Shown here: positions 22,914-34,863 of the stretch, in pieces | Position numbering within the stretch: the stretch's first letter is position 1 | Layout of the letters: every line of letters starts with the position of its first letter | Origin: Sabellastarte sp. h YS-2021 | Taxonomy: Eukaryota > Annelida > Polychaeta > Sabellida > Sabellidae | Assembly: GCA_964017235.1 (NCBI GenBank) | Contig: OZ024935.1 | Location: 5,580,001-5,644,000, forward strand | Length of the DNA stretch: 64,000 bases | Direction: 5' to 3' | Notes under the pieces: generated by a model | What the model saw: the letters and a program-made list of their open reading frames with translations, nothing else | Database searches by the model: none | Told to the model about the DNA's origin: nothing | Made by a program: the position numbers and the translations under genes

Positions 22914-25900
22914 CCTGTTGTAACACGGCATTCATGCATGCATTCAGCAAAGCCTACCCAGGTTAATGTTTAGTCAAACATAACAGTGTGACAGGCTCTT
23001 AATTAGAAATGGCCTGTGCTTTATGGAACGAATTCCCCCCGATTGTGTTGCTATCATGTACATAATGCAAACATGCTTTTGTTAGATAATATTTATCATT
23101 TTACATTTCTGCAAACACGCCAAAGTAACGTATTTGAAAATAAGAGTATAAACGAATATTAAATAACATTCAGAGCACAATTATGCAAACACAATTGTGC
23201 AAACTATAACATATTTAACATATATACTAATATAAACTTTTAATGGGACAATTTACACTTTTAAATTTTAATGAACTCTCTAAAAAATGAAATGCTATAT
23301 TCTTACTAAATCTGCACTTGAAAGTTTTGTATATTAATGTGAAAATGACGAAATATATCATACCTGTGCTGCGTGTAAATTCCAAATGAGATGTATGCTT
23401 TGTTTCACTAGAAACCTATCCCTTCTGTGACATCGTTGTTTGATTCACAAGAGGCTTTTGACAATGTACGTGTGACTGACAATTAGCACGTAATTCTCTA
23501 GGGTTATTATTAGCACTATTAGCAAGTAAATCTCTAGGGTTTTTTATTGTAGCATTCTAATTACTGTACCTACTTTCATAATATGGAGATATCTCAAGAG
23601 TTCCTTTGGTTTGATGTAGCAGTTTTTTGGGTGTTTTGCTTTAAGTTAATTCTTAATGTTATCAAAACTTTTACCTTTGGACATTTTGAATGAGACATTG
23701 TTATGTTACATATACACACTTATGTTATAAAATTATATTGATAATTGCAATAGTAGTAGAATAATAATAATTGCTATTGCAATATTCATTTTATATTTGA
23801 TTTCAGTTCTATAAATAATTAGGAAGGGATAGTCTATGCGTTTAAATGTATTCATAGCCAAGGAGAGAAATAATGAAACCGGTGCTTTTAAAAAACTGCA
23901 CAAGTGTGTACATAGCTTTTAATGCCTTACTCAATACTAATACTTGTATTCCATGCTGGTCTCACCAGCTATATACAGGCCAGAAACAGTTGTCTGGGCT
24001 CATTTGTGGCTCAATACGTTTCCTGTTGCTATTTGTTAGGTTTCATAAGTCAGGATTTGTATTTGAGCGGGCACCATTCAATACAATATGGACAGCACTT
24101 TTCAGGATGTGACAGCTTTTTCAAAATGTTTGAAAAACGTGCCCCGATCTCTGATGTGATAAACTAATATATTAGCACTGGAGAAGTGAAGGGGGCATCA
24201 CTGCCTGCACGGCGTATCTCGTTTGTACACTAAAATGTACAGTACCCGCATACAAGGTCCATTTAATAAGCAATAAGGACAAACTCGTGGAGCAAATAAC
24301 CAATTGTTATGAGTACACGGAACCGTGTGAACAGTCCTTTAAGGGATTGCACAAAAAACAACAGAAATCAGATACTACTAATTTTGTGTCTAGACAGTCA
24401 GTTGTATAACTTTAAAGAGAGATAAGGCTGTGTTTGTTTAAATATTTCAACCAACAAGGGTGCTGTTCCACTTTTACGATCAGTTGTAAACCTGAGCTAA
24501 TTTCAAACTGATGACCCTACCATGAAGCATTGGTTGGGGAAAATGTAATCTTTCAATATAAAACACAGTACTCTGCCAGTAAGAAATCTTACAATGAAGA
24601 GGATAAGGCTTATGGTGTGTACCTGTTAGGTGATAAGTCCTAACATCAAACCTATATCACTCTTCGAAACAGAGATAAATGTAAAAGTCATTTAGACTTT
24701 TCATCTCATGGAAACAGGGGCAACAGTAAAAGTCATTTAGACTTATCATCTCATGGGACAAAATAAGGCCGCTACTTTTTGACATTAAAATAATCATAAT
24801 ATCATAAAAAACAGGAGACAAAATAAATTGTGCAATGAAAAAGATGTGGCATCACCAAGTAGGAAGCACTCATTGAGCACAAAACTCCCCCAAGTCAGCT
24901 GAGTATCCCATAGTGTAATTTAACCAATACTGCTTTTTAACCCTAGTAATCGGATAGCATGTTTATGAAAATTGGGATTTTTTTTGGTATCCAGAGTATG
25001 ATACGGCCCCTGTGTAAAATTTCCTCCCTTTTTCTTTTGGACAGGCCCAATACACATAAAAAATTTTAAAAACATTATACTAAAATGGAGTAATTGTAAA
25101 CACTAACTGACAAATCACTACCTCCGGAAGTCTTACAAATGACAAGATGAAAAACAAATAATTGGGAAGAACGGGTTCAATTGCAAAATATAATTGAAAA
25201 GTGGGACGCAGAGGTCTATAATCATCACTATTATGTTCCACAGACGTTGATACTTTTTGTCTGTATTATCAGAGCAGTTCGGGTGTTAACTCATGACAAT
25301 TGAAATAAGGGTATTAGGTCAGGTTATGATAGGTCCAGGGTGCATGTTATTGTGATTCCTTGTTGAAATACAATGAGGAGATTTTAAAAAAATATGTTTT
25401 TATTCTCATATTTCCTGCACCATACTGCCCCTACGCCTCCTGGACCTCTCTTTATATATTCCTAGATGCCTCATTTCCTGCATTGCACAAACCAGGTGAC
25501 TCTCTTAAACATGTTTACACACTGTAACAGTACATTTGGACTCAGTGTACTATGCACCCCTTTTTTGTCATCAGCTAAATAGAAACTTGTTTAAAGTGTT
25601 TAAACATCCAATTTCTTAAGTTATCTACTCACCGAGGCAACAAAATTACTTAGGATATAGTGCTAATATTTTTGATGAATTTTTATAACAAAGGTGTCCT
25701 TTTTCAGTCACAATACAATGAAGAAAGAGGAAACCACTGCAGAAGCCACCAGTTTAACTCAGAGGGGAAAATGGAAAAGCATTAATGTGGATAAATGTTA
25801 GGAGGGAGGTTATCTTTTTGAATGTGCTTATTTGTCATTAAATTAATATTTAGCTATCTGACTTTAAATTTCCTTAGCATTCTCCGTATGGCATGCCCCT

Positions 25901-26394
25901 TTTATGTGTCCCTTTATACTGAAACTGGTGGACCATTTTTTAACTGTCTCGCGCCTTACGGTCCCCATAACATTTCATGAAAAAGCTTAATATCTACATG
26001 GAGATCATTGCACAGAGAGCCAATTAGACTGACATTTGTAGAGTAAACTAACAATGAGGACTAGGTTACCATGTCTTAATAATGGATTTAAAAAGTCAAT
26101 TTTCCAAGACAACAAACTGACTTTAAAACTGCTCAATTAATTTTGGTTATTTAACTTAATTAATCAGCTTGAAAACTAAATGCATCCACTTTAAAAGTCC
26201 AAACAGATCACTCACAATGAGAAATCTTAGGTTAATTTATTAGGTCGATTAACTGAGCTATACAGTCAAATGAATCCACTATAAAGCCAATTGTGTTATG
26301 TAGCCAATAGCTCGATTTTTTGAAGTTTTCTGTAGCAGGCAGATTGAATTTTATATTTTGTTTTGCCACGCAAGGTATAAGTGAATATAGAGGG
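22914..26394. other. Long non-coding stretch upstream of ACBP
   Basis: No protein gene recognised on either strand. On the minus strand a donor-like CACAG|GTATG at 23364/23363 could end a non-coding first exon of ACBP (sequence above 23364), untested. A 47-bp tandem duplicate ('gtaaaagtcatttagactt' at about 24680 and 24727) and a copy of the dispersed 'ttttttggtatccagagtatga' repeat (about 24970-25110) are visible. Frames at 23873-24167 have no family features. Confidence 0.35.
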
Positions 26395-26404
26395 ATACAC
26401 AGAG

Positions 26405-26619
26405 CAGGCACGGTGGCACAGTGGTAACACACTCACCTCCCACCTCTGAGGTCAGCAGTTCAAATCCCGGACCTTATGTGGGAAAGTTGGTAGTTGCTTA
26501 CAAATGGTCGGCAGTTTACAGTACAGAACCTTGTATGTACTAGTTTCGTCTGCCCACAAATCTACCCGTCATGATATGACATGTACAGTGTTAAAAGTGA
26601 CATAAAACCCCTAATAAAT
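26405..26619 (+). mobile_element. tRNA-derived SINE
   Basis: Head 'cacggtggcacagtggtaac', box B 'agttcaaatccc', body 'gtcggcagtttacagtacag' and 'catgatatgacatgtacag', tail 'taataaata'. Flanks atacacagag (26395-26404) and atacagag (26620-26627) look like a slightly diverged target duplication. Confidence 0.85.
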
Positions 26620-27150
26620 ATACAGAGTGGGATATATGTATTTTTGTGTGCAACAGCATCTCCTTACCATGGATAATTAGTGTCAACAAGTTCCATTTTC
26701 TATTTATTATTTCAGAAACTATGTAACCTACAAATGTGCATTTTTTGGTCTTTTTACAGGGCTTCCGCTCGTGTCTGTTGCATAAAATTCCATGCCGAAA
26801 TAGCCGAGAAATCACATTTAACCTGTCTTGACTGCACAAGTACACCCTAAGCATTTTAGTGATCAATGTTTTCCTTACCAAAGGACCGAGTCAGCATCCC
26901 TTCTGTTACTCCAACTGGGACAAAAGACCCACTGACAAAGGACGACCATTTTAAGTGGTCATCTGAGCCACTATGTTTCTTTTTGTGCCCAGGACTGAAC
27001 CCATGTCCTTCGTACATATTCCTGGGTGTTATACCCAGTTAGTCAACGTGGCACATAAATTTACTGCAATAATTTTGAACTATATGCAGCTTTTCATATA
27101 GTTTTGAACGAGAAATATAAAATTTTAACCTAGTTTCTGTCATGTTTTAC

Positions 27151-27378
27151 TGGTAACACTCTCGCCTCCCACCTCTGAGGCCAGGGTTCGATCCCCGCAC
27201 GGGCTCAAGTGGGAAAGCTGGTAGTTGCTTGCCGTTGGTCGGCAGTTTACAATACAGAACCCTAGCGAACTATATGTACTGGTTTCCTCTGCCCTTCCAA
27301 CTACCCGTCGTGATATGACCTGTACAGTGTTGAAAGCGATGTTAAACCCCAAATAATAAATAAATAAATAATAAATAA
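27151..27378 (+). mobile_element. 5'-truncated SINE with 13-bp TSD
   Basis: It starts inside the box A region ('tggtaacactctcgcctccc') and lacks the 'ggccacggtggcagag' head. It keeps box B 'gggttcgatcccc', the body and the (aataa)n tail. The perfect duplication TGTCATGTTTTAC lies at 27138-27150 and 27379-27391, so truncation happened at insertion rather than by later loss. Confidence 0.9.
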
Positions 27379-27391
27379 TGTCATGTTTTAC

Positions 27392-28690
27392 ATTTTAAAA
27401 GTTGGGAAGTAATTTTAATAAGAAACTGTTGTTTATATTTCCATTTTTAAGGGTATGGATCATATTATAGCCCCACTGTATAGTATTCCTCTGTAGTCAC
27501 ATATTTTCTATATAGTTCAGTTGGCTATTAGCCTTGCTTAAGGCTCAACATGCACACAGATATTCGGTATTCATAAAGCACGCATATATGTTAGGAGATA
27601 TATTCGTATGAGACAGAGCTCTGTCTAAGCTGTATGTTAATGTAAATGCCAGTACATATATGAGTGCATCATATAAACTGAAATTTCATTATCTGGACTG
27701 AAAATGTTTCCTAACTACAAAGAAACTTGATCCTTCAGCAAGGCTAGTAGGCCATAGAAGTCAGTCAAGAAACATCTTTGAAAAAGTGTTTTTTGGAGGG
27801 CCTTAAATATTGTATTAATAGATATAAAGTAAACACTTGAAAAAGGTACATTTTTGTACATTATTGTGTGAAATCCTCTTCTGGCTAGCTACAAATATGT
27901 TTCCATTATGAAACTGATTGTTTTTCCATCCAGATAAAAATGAACTTCCTGTTGACTTAACAATTTTCAAATATATAAATATCACACAATATTTATATAT
28001 ACATATATGTGCAGATTTCCTAATTTTTTTCATTCTCGACAATAAATACAATCCAGGCAAGTTTTATGAACCCTAATCTTCGCAGTAGTAAATGCAAAAC
28101 ACAAAACCTGGCATATATTTAAAAGCCAAACTTTACACTAAGTAAATTCTATAGCAACTATTTTTCACAGCAATCATTTTTTTTATGATAGGAAGCATTA
28201 TAAATATTTATACTGTATTTTTCAATTTACCCCCGCCAAAGAGTTTGTCTTGTCGTGGCGTTTGTTTATTTGCGTCTGCAAAATAACTAAAAAGTTACGA
28301 AATGTTAACAATACCATGAGGAATAAAATGATTATGGCCTGGATCCAGTAAGTTTTTTAAGGATGTTTACACCCTTAAGCAATATTTGGAGGTTCTTTGC
28401 CTTGGTGGAGCTATGTACTCTCTATGTGCTCTTATTTCATAAGTATAACTTACTGTAACAGCCTACCATCATAATTTAATTGCAGCATGCAAGATTCATC
28501 GAGAGACTGTTCCTTCACTGTTGAAAGCAAGCATAAACCCCGAGGTTTTGAGAACAATTTAATCATACACCATGGACCACACCTTATAAATACCTGGCAA
28601 ATGCTGAAATAAGTACAAAGGTTTAGTGACAGCCAGAAATGATATAGTGATAAAGTTACTGCCACAATTTGGTAACTTCCTCAAACGTAC
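27392..28690. other. Non-coding, nothing firm
   Basis: AT-rich. No supported gene. The minus-strand frame at 28450-28665 follows a cttatttcag acceptor-like site and could be a further exon of the candidate at 28691-28837, but nothing in it is recognisable. Confidence 0.3.
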
Positions 28691-28837
28691 TTTTGTTCAC
28701 TTTCTTATTTGACAGGGTTTTATGACAGTTAGCAACTCCTTCACCAATCCCAAAGACATACTTTATAGAAGTGTATAAGTTGATCAGAACAAACAGCATC
28801 AACATCCAAAACAGACACCTTTCACGGGAAAACCATT
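28691..28837 (-). CDS. Possible orphan exon with a membrane segment
   Basis: Minus-strand 147-nt open block between a 'gtgtttttcacag' acceptor and an AAAA|GTACGT donor. It would encode about 48 residues, including a hydrophobic stretch (CLFWMLMLFVLINLY) and a basic end (KTLSNKKVNK). Length divisible by three and good splice signals suggest a real exon. No partner exons were found nearby and I do not recognise the family. It may equally be chance. Confidence 0.3.
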
Positions 28838-28936
28838 CTGTGAAAAACACAGATTTTTCAATGATACAATGTATCAGAAATGATACCCAATGACACAAAT
28901 TCCAATAATAGTCACAGAAACCATTTGATTTGATTG

Positions 28937-29740
28937 ATTTGGGTTTACAATTGATTTCTATACAGTGTATAGGTTATATCATGAGTCTCTAGGGATTGGT
29001 CGGTAGGCCAGGTGTCACCCTTTGATACCCCAAATCTGAAGAAATTATAAGCTTTTATCCCATATTTTTGGCCATTTGGAGATTTTTATATTGGTTACTT
29101 TGAGCAGAAACATCCATGTTGGTTGGAGTGTACTAAAATGTGGAGTACAGTTCTGCATTGACGACCTCCCAGTGTACACATTTTTGGTACCAACCCATGC
29201 CTAATCATGATGGTTAGTTTTTGAGGGCAGATAAAAACCAGAACATACTAGTTGATCAAGATGCTGTACTGTAAACCGCTGGGTATCGGTAAGCAACTAT
29301 CAACTTTCCAAACACTCAGACCATAGTTTTGTCTATGACACTCCTAAGATTTGGGATGATCTTCCTGATAATGTATGCAGTGCAACATCTATTGCTTCCT
29401 TCATGAAAAAAGCTCAAAACCTACCTGTTTGTAAAAGCCTATCCAAGATAGCCTTCCTGTCATCCTGCATATCTTCTCTGGTATGACCTGTTTGTGTTAC
29501 TGGACTTACAAATATTCACCTTGTTAATGCTCAGCTCTACCTAAGAGTCTCTGATATAATGGAGATTAAGCGCTATAAATATACTTACGAATATTCACCT
29601 TGTTTATGTTCAACTGTGCCTTTGAGTCTGTCATTTGACGGAGATTAAGCGCTAAAAGTCCACATTAGATTAGATTAGAAGTGTGAGCAAAGAGATTAAC
29701 TTTCAAATGTGTTAACCACTGGGCCATTGAGGCCTGAAAG
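28937..29740 (-). mobile_element. Old SINE broken by two later insertions
   Basis: Minus-strand SINE pieces lie at 28937-28984 (tail and 'gtataggttatatcatga'), 29205-29310 (the 'gtactgtaaaccgctgggta' and 'ggtaagcaactatcaacttt' part) and about 29683-29740 (the head side, 'gtgttaaccactgggcc'). The first gap holds 220 bp of unknown sequence flanked by the 7-bp repeat ATCATGA at 28978-28984 and 29205-29211. The second gap holds the LINE fragment. Confidence 0.6.
29319..29690 (+). mobile_element. LINE family A, C-terminus and duplicated 3' tail
   Basis: The 56-codon block 29319-29486 has the typical C-terminal motif of CR1/L2/jockey reverse transcriptases (P-K-I-W-D-D-L-P-D-N-V ... S-I-A-S-F-M-K-K) and ends in TGA. 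The 3' UTR follows with the GGAGATTAAGCGCTA tail twice (about 29560 and 29640), so the 3' end is itself duplicated in tandem. 5'-truncated, dead. Confidence 0.8.
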
Positions 29741-29884
29741 TTTTATTGCAAGCCAGAAATCCTTTTTAGAGCTCAGACCTATGACAAGAAGCCGAGTAAT
29801 GCCATATTGTAACTTCACCCAAATATCACTTTTTATATAAACAACCCTCATGAGAGACCATGACAATAAAAATCACTGAAAATA

Positions 29885-30130
29885 ACACTGTTGATTTTTT
29901 TTTTTTTTTTTTTTTGTATCCGGAGTATGATCCAAATCTTTCCCAAAATGAAGTCACTTCTTCGATTGGTCAGGCCCTAGCCCTACAAAAATTCCTGAAG
30001 ATGCATTCAGTGGTTTTAAAGTAATCAGACTAAGACAGACAAATGTACTAAAAACAAAACCTTTTTCGCAGACAAAGATACCTTCAAAACAAAAATATTC
30101 ATTTTTGGCGTTTAACTTATATCTTCAGAA
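29885..30130 (+). repeat. Dispersed repeat copy with poly-T start
   Basis: After a 20-plus T run comes 'gtatccggagtatgatcc', then 'aaaattcctgaagatgcatt' and 'agacagacaaatgtactaaa'. This is the fullest copy of the repeat listed for 229-2436. Confidence 0.6.
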
Positions 30131-30486
30131 AAAAATTTTTTTTTGTGTGTGTGTCACACTTCCTCCTCCAAACCCAGACGTTGGTTCTAACTAAGAAGGA
30201 AGATACCTACAATGTATTTGGTATTCCCATTCAAAATAAAGGGGTGAATATATATAAATAAAGCACTGTGTTGTGTTTGTGGATTATAGGCACTAAGCAT
30301 TCACTGTAAGAGATATGTTGATATTATTTTCTGCAAATAAGAAAATCATGTTTTTTTTTCTTGTGTGTCTCCATTTCTTTTTGCAAAAGTGGGCTTGTCA
30401 ATCTAAGCTATATTATCTGTGCTTACTTATTTCAAAGTCTATAGTAATCAGTGTAGCTTTTACAGCAATCTATATATCTCTGAACT

Positions 30487-32805
30487 ATGGATGAAAACTG
30501 GATAAGGATTATCTCCTGTATATTTGTTACAATAAGGAGAACTTTGCCTGAAGTCTGTTGTTTTCAAACTGAGAAACCGAGTAACATAACAAGTGATTTG
30601 GTAAGTATGAAAATAGGCTCAAATTTAATTTTTTCCACACCTTCCAAATATTTGCTGCCATATTTGGTTGACCATACCCCTCCCCGCTGTAACTTTGCAC
30701 AGAATGACCAGCCTAAGAACATTAAGTCTGAGGAGCTTCCAAATGCCTGGAAATCTAGGTTACTCTGATATGTTGAACATATCTCATTTGTTCAGACAAA
30801 GAATGGCAATAGAATACTTAGACCTCAGTAGAAATATGCTGGGAGTAATTTATCCAAGTATAATTAGCTTTCCTCCAAACCTGATCCACCTAGATATTTC
30901 TTTCCACAACTTGCAGTCACAGTATAACATCTGTTTTTTCAATATGAAACAATATTGTATCCAACATTGGAATTCTTGAATATGGAAGGTCAGGGAGGTG
31001 GATATTTCACTGACAGCTGGATAGTGGAAATAAACTGTTTTAACAGTAATGGAAATATATCCGTTGTGTTTCAGAACCCTTCTGTATATTGCTCAGTCAT
31101 AAAATGTGCTCAAAATATATCACCGCAAGTATCAATAGCTTGTGGACCATATGGTAACTTAAATGAATCTTTTGATAGCTCCTGTCCTTATTTCACCCGA
31201 ATTCTCATCTATAAGAATCTCAAGGTGCTGCCTTGCAAATAATCTCAAGTTCAACACCTCTCCCGGCCTACAAATTGCACAACACCTATGTGTGAGGCAG
31301 ACATAACTGCAAAGAATATCAATTTCAAATAATAACTTCTGGATCAAAGGCCTTTTCTTTCACGATTTTTGGCAACACATAAACTTTACAACGACCTTTA
31401 AGGACTTAGAAATATTTGATTTGAATAAGAACAATTTGGTATATATTCCGAAAGGGACTTTATCCAATTTACGCCAGCTAAATCTGGCTGAAAATAATAA
31501 TCGAATAAACAATGAAAGCATATGCAATCAGTATCCAAATCTGCAGACCCTATAACGTGCATGCAATCAGCTGTCACATTTATACTCTGGTTTTATAGAG
31601 ACATGTCAACACCTTGAACATGTTGACTTGCATGGGAACTTCCTGAATCTTTCAACAAACCCATTGAACTTTGTCAATGACCTTCAGCTGCAGTCCAGGT
31701 GCCGCGGTGGCAGAGTTGTAACACTCTCGCCTCCCACCTATGAGGCCGGGGTTCGGTTCCCGGCACGGCCTCAAGTGGGAAAGCTGGTAGTTGCTTGCCG
31801 TTGGTTGGCAGTTTACAGAACCCTGATGAACTGTATGTACTGGTTTCCTCTGCCCTTCCAACTACCAGTCATGATATGACCTGTACAGTGTTGAAAGCGA
31901 CGTAAAAACCCAAATAAATAAATTCAGCTGCAGTCCATTACTTTGACAAATAATAAAATAGACATCCTACCATTGAGTTTTACAAAGCAACTGGACAAAA
32001 TAATTGCACATCAAATCTTAAATAATGGGCTGAAAGTAATTATTGGTGATAATAATCTACTATGCCAATGCACTCCTGGCACAATTTATTTCATGGTATC
32101 AGTTAACCAAAGTATCCATCCCTGGAAAAGAAAACTTGACCTGCTCCAGTTCAAAAAGATACTTAGTTTTATCGCATATTGACACTGAACTTCTGAAAGC
32201 AACATGTTTTCCTTCCGACATTAAGGTAATTAGCCTAAGCATCACCTTAACAGTAAGTGCAGTGCTTATCCCATTGCTGATCCTTGCTGTACACAGATGT
32301 CGCCGGAGGCTGCAGTTTGTCATTATGAAATACATGGATAGATTATGTCACAGAAAAACAAAAAGCCAATCCCAGTCTCTTCAAGATGATGACACACAAA
32401 TGAAGTATGATGCTTTTGTGTCCTACTGTTCTGCTGATCGATTTTGGGTCCAGGGCTGTTTAATGCAGACACTGGAGAGTGATTTATATGGCTTCAAACT
32501 GTGTATACATTACAGCGACTTTCCTCTGGGTGAAGATATATCCACTGTAATTGTAAACTCAATCAGAAAAAGTAGACAACTGATCATAGTACTCAGCAAG
32601 TGTTCAGTCACATGATCCTGGTGTTCCAGGTGGCACTCTCTGAAGCTGTGAGAAGAGACATCAAACTCCTGGTGATTAACTAGGGCAATTTCATGTAGAT
32701 GCAACGGCAGACAGTACTTTAACATGGGATTCAGATAACCATACATATATTGAGTGGAAAGAGAACAAAGATACTCAAAGTATCTTTTGGCTTAAACTGC
32801 TGTAA
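30487..32805 (+). pseudogene. Toll-like receptor pseudogene
   Basis: A single-exon Toll-like receptor is still legible across several frames. Leucine-rich repeats occur at 30668-30960 (SLRTLSLRSF, AIEYLDLSRN, LIHLDISFHN) and 31400-31700 (LRQLNLAENN, LEHVDLHGN). A cysteine-rich LRR C-terminal cap (LLCQC) is at about 32060-32215. A membrane helix (ISLSITLTVSAVLIPLLILA) is at about 32229-32290. The intracellular TIR domain has box 1 KYDAFVSYCSADRFW (32403-32450), box 2 SDFPLGEDI (about 32516) and box 3 FWLKLL before TAA 32803-32805. Frameshifts in the repeats, near 32060 and after 32613, stops, and a SINE at 31698-31922 show it is not functional. An intact receptor would sense microbial ligands at a membrane and signal through TIR adaptors. 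No signal peptide could be fixed. Confidence 0.88.
31698..31922 (+). mobile_element. SINE inserted into the TLR pseudogene, 15-bp TSD
   Basis: Head 'gccgcggtggcagagttgta', box B 'ggggttcggttcccg', the common body and an AAATAAATA tail. The perfect duplication TTCAGCTGCAGTCCA lies at 31683-31697 and 31923-31937. If the insert and one duplication are ignored, the LRR frame runs on (NDLQLQS then ITLTNNKID). The perfect duplication makes it one of the youngest insertions here. Confidence 0.93.
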
Positions 32806-32974
32806 CACCTGTATGGAGAGCGGTAAAAGATTTTTAATGACTCAAAATCTACTTCACTTATTTTTACTTTTACTTACTACTTCTGGCAAGTGGGGATTGT
32901 TTGGATGACAGTTTGTCTGCTTGGCCGTTTTTCTGTCTGTCTGTTAGTTGGCAGGATCACACAAATATTACTAC

Positions 32975-33460
32975 TTAAATCTTCATGAAAAATAGGTTTT
33001 GGTCCAATTCAGATCCCATTAAATTTTGAAAGTGATCTGGATCATGGTCTGGTTGCAAGAAATACTACTGGCCGTATCTTCCTGAAAAAAAAATTAGAAT
33101 ATGGGTTTTGGTCCAACTTTGATCCCTTTTTAATTTTGAGACTGATCCGGATCACTGCCTGCATACAAAAACATCAAATTCTGGATTTAAAATATGCTTA
33201 TTAGCTGGCCTTTTTTGAAAAGAAAAAAACCCAACAAATTGTGCCTCCTAAATTATGCATCTGATTCACTGCTGCCAGAGAGTATTTTTTCCCGACCATT
33301 TGTTTGTTTCCCTGTTTGTTTGCCCATTTCTCTCTTTGTCTGTTAGCAGGATGACACAGGTGCTGGTTAGATCTTCCTAAAAAATCAGAAGTTGGGTCTT
33401 AGTTCAACTTAGATTATATTAAATTTTAGAGTGGCCTGGATCACTGTCTAGATAGAAACA
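32975..33460 (+). repeat. Diverged tandem copies of a dispersed repeat
   Basis: 'ggttttggtccaattcagat' with 'aaattttgaaagtgatctgg', 'ggttttggtccaactttgat' with 'gagactgatccggatcac', and 'ttagttcaacttagat' with 'ggcctggatcactg' are three rounds of the same module. Non-coding; the class is unknown to me. Confidence 0.5.
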
Positions 33461-34460
33461 AAAATAATCCGGATTTTCCCTTTTTTCACCATTATATGCT
33501 TTGAACACATTAAGTGTCTGTCACGTTGACGGAGGCAAAGTTATTTTTCTTGATGTACACATGATCAAGCAAGAAACACTTTTACCTTGGTTAGAGGCTT
33601 CACCTTCATGGTTTATAACCTCAAACCATGGTAAAATTCTGTGTATACCATGGTTGGTCAGGGACTGTTCCTATTCTAACATGACAAATCACTTAACCTG
33701 ATTAATTATTAAAAACTTGACGATAAAACTAAGCTTTATTGTCAATTATTCCTTGCTGAGGGTGATTGCCACAACAGCCAATTGTCCGAGTTTAATGAGC
33801 TGTTGTGAATGACCAAGAGATTGGAAAGGGTCATCTCTATTCCAACGTGGCAACATTTTTAAATGTTATAAAAACCATTAATAAACCACAAAAACAGGAT
33901 CTTTCATCCATTTCATTTTACAGGGGTTATTTTCAGGATAGCCATAATAAACGATAATTTAAACCAAACACTTTATGCGGATTTTACCCATGAAATATTT
34001 CCGTCATTAGCCAATCAGACTCAATGACACTGTCATGTTAGAGTAAGGAATTAGTCCATTAACATAGCTGGGTTATACCATAAAGACATTGGAAGTGGAA
34101 CATCAAGTTCTATAATCTACCTTATTTAAATTATATTTACCAATGCAAGATAAAACAAGCCATATATATAGTTCTGCATATTTTGGCAACATCGGTTGGC
34201 AACAATCTTTATTTAATCCCACAAAACTCCATAATACACTGGGTAATATGGACAATCAAAATTAAAAGTTGGGTTTTTACTTTACTTCCAACAGCTGGAG
34301 TGAAGTCATGGCAAAACCTTAGTGAATTCCAGCCCATGCATATAACCTGCAGAATGTCACAGAAGCTAGAAAAGGATGATTAGAGAGATTATAACATGAA
34401 AAATAGGAACTAAAAGGTGCTTCTCATGCTCAAGACATGAGTTAATATAGCCGGATGTAT
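33461..34460. other. Non-coding, one shared repeat
   Basis: No gene. The part 34160-34270 ('tatatagttctgcatatttt ... caatctttatttaatccca ... ctccataata') is loosely repeated at 46420-46520, so an old repeat is likely. The rest is unrecognised. Confidence 0.35.
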
Positions 34461-34720
34461 ATTTAATTTAATTTAACTTGGGTTTAATGTCGCTTTCAAC
34501 ACATTGTATAGGTTATATCACAAAGGCTAGTTTTCAAAGGGTAGTTTTAAAGGCAAGAAGTAACCGGTACATAATAGCTGATCAAGATTCTGCACTGCAA
34601 ACTGCGGGGTATCACTAAGCAATTGCAACTATAAACTTACCCACAACGGGTCTGTGGTTTGAACTGCTGACCTCAGAAATTGGAGGGGAGTATTATACCC
34701 ACTTCACCACTGAGTCCCTG
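34461..34720 (-). mobile_element. Old SINE, reverse orientation
   Basis: Tail side 'gggtttaatgtcgctttcaa', then 'gtataggttatatcac', 'tctgcactgcaaactgc', box B-like 'gtttgaactgctgacctcag' and a head ending 'caccactgagtccc'. Diverged, with no clean target duplication. Confidence 0.7.
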
Positions 34721-34863
34721 GTCTGAGTTATGTTTCTATGTTTCAACCCGCTATTGAAGTTTGTGTCCATCAGAGGCTAAGCCATAATCTTATCTGGTTC
34801 ATTATGGTACCAATTTTGGTTCACTCTGGAACGCTGGAACATTTCCTATGCTCCACCGCAGCT

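Noticed and set aside
22240-22973. Open frames of 61-81 codons
   Set aside because: They lie within the MITE at 22368-22913 and have no protein features.
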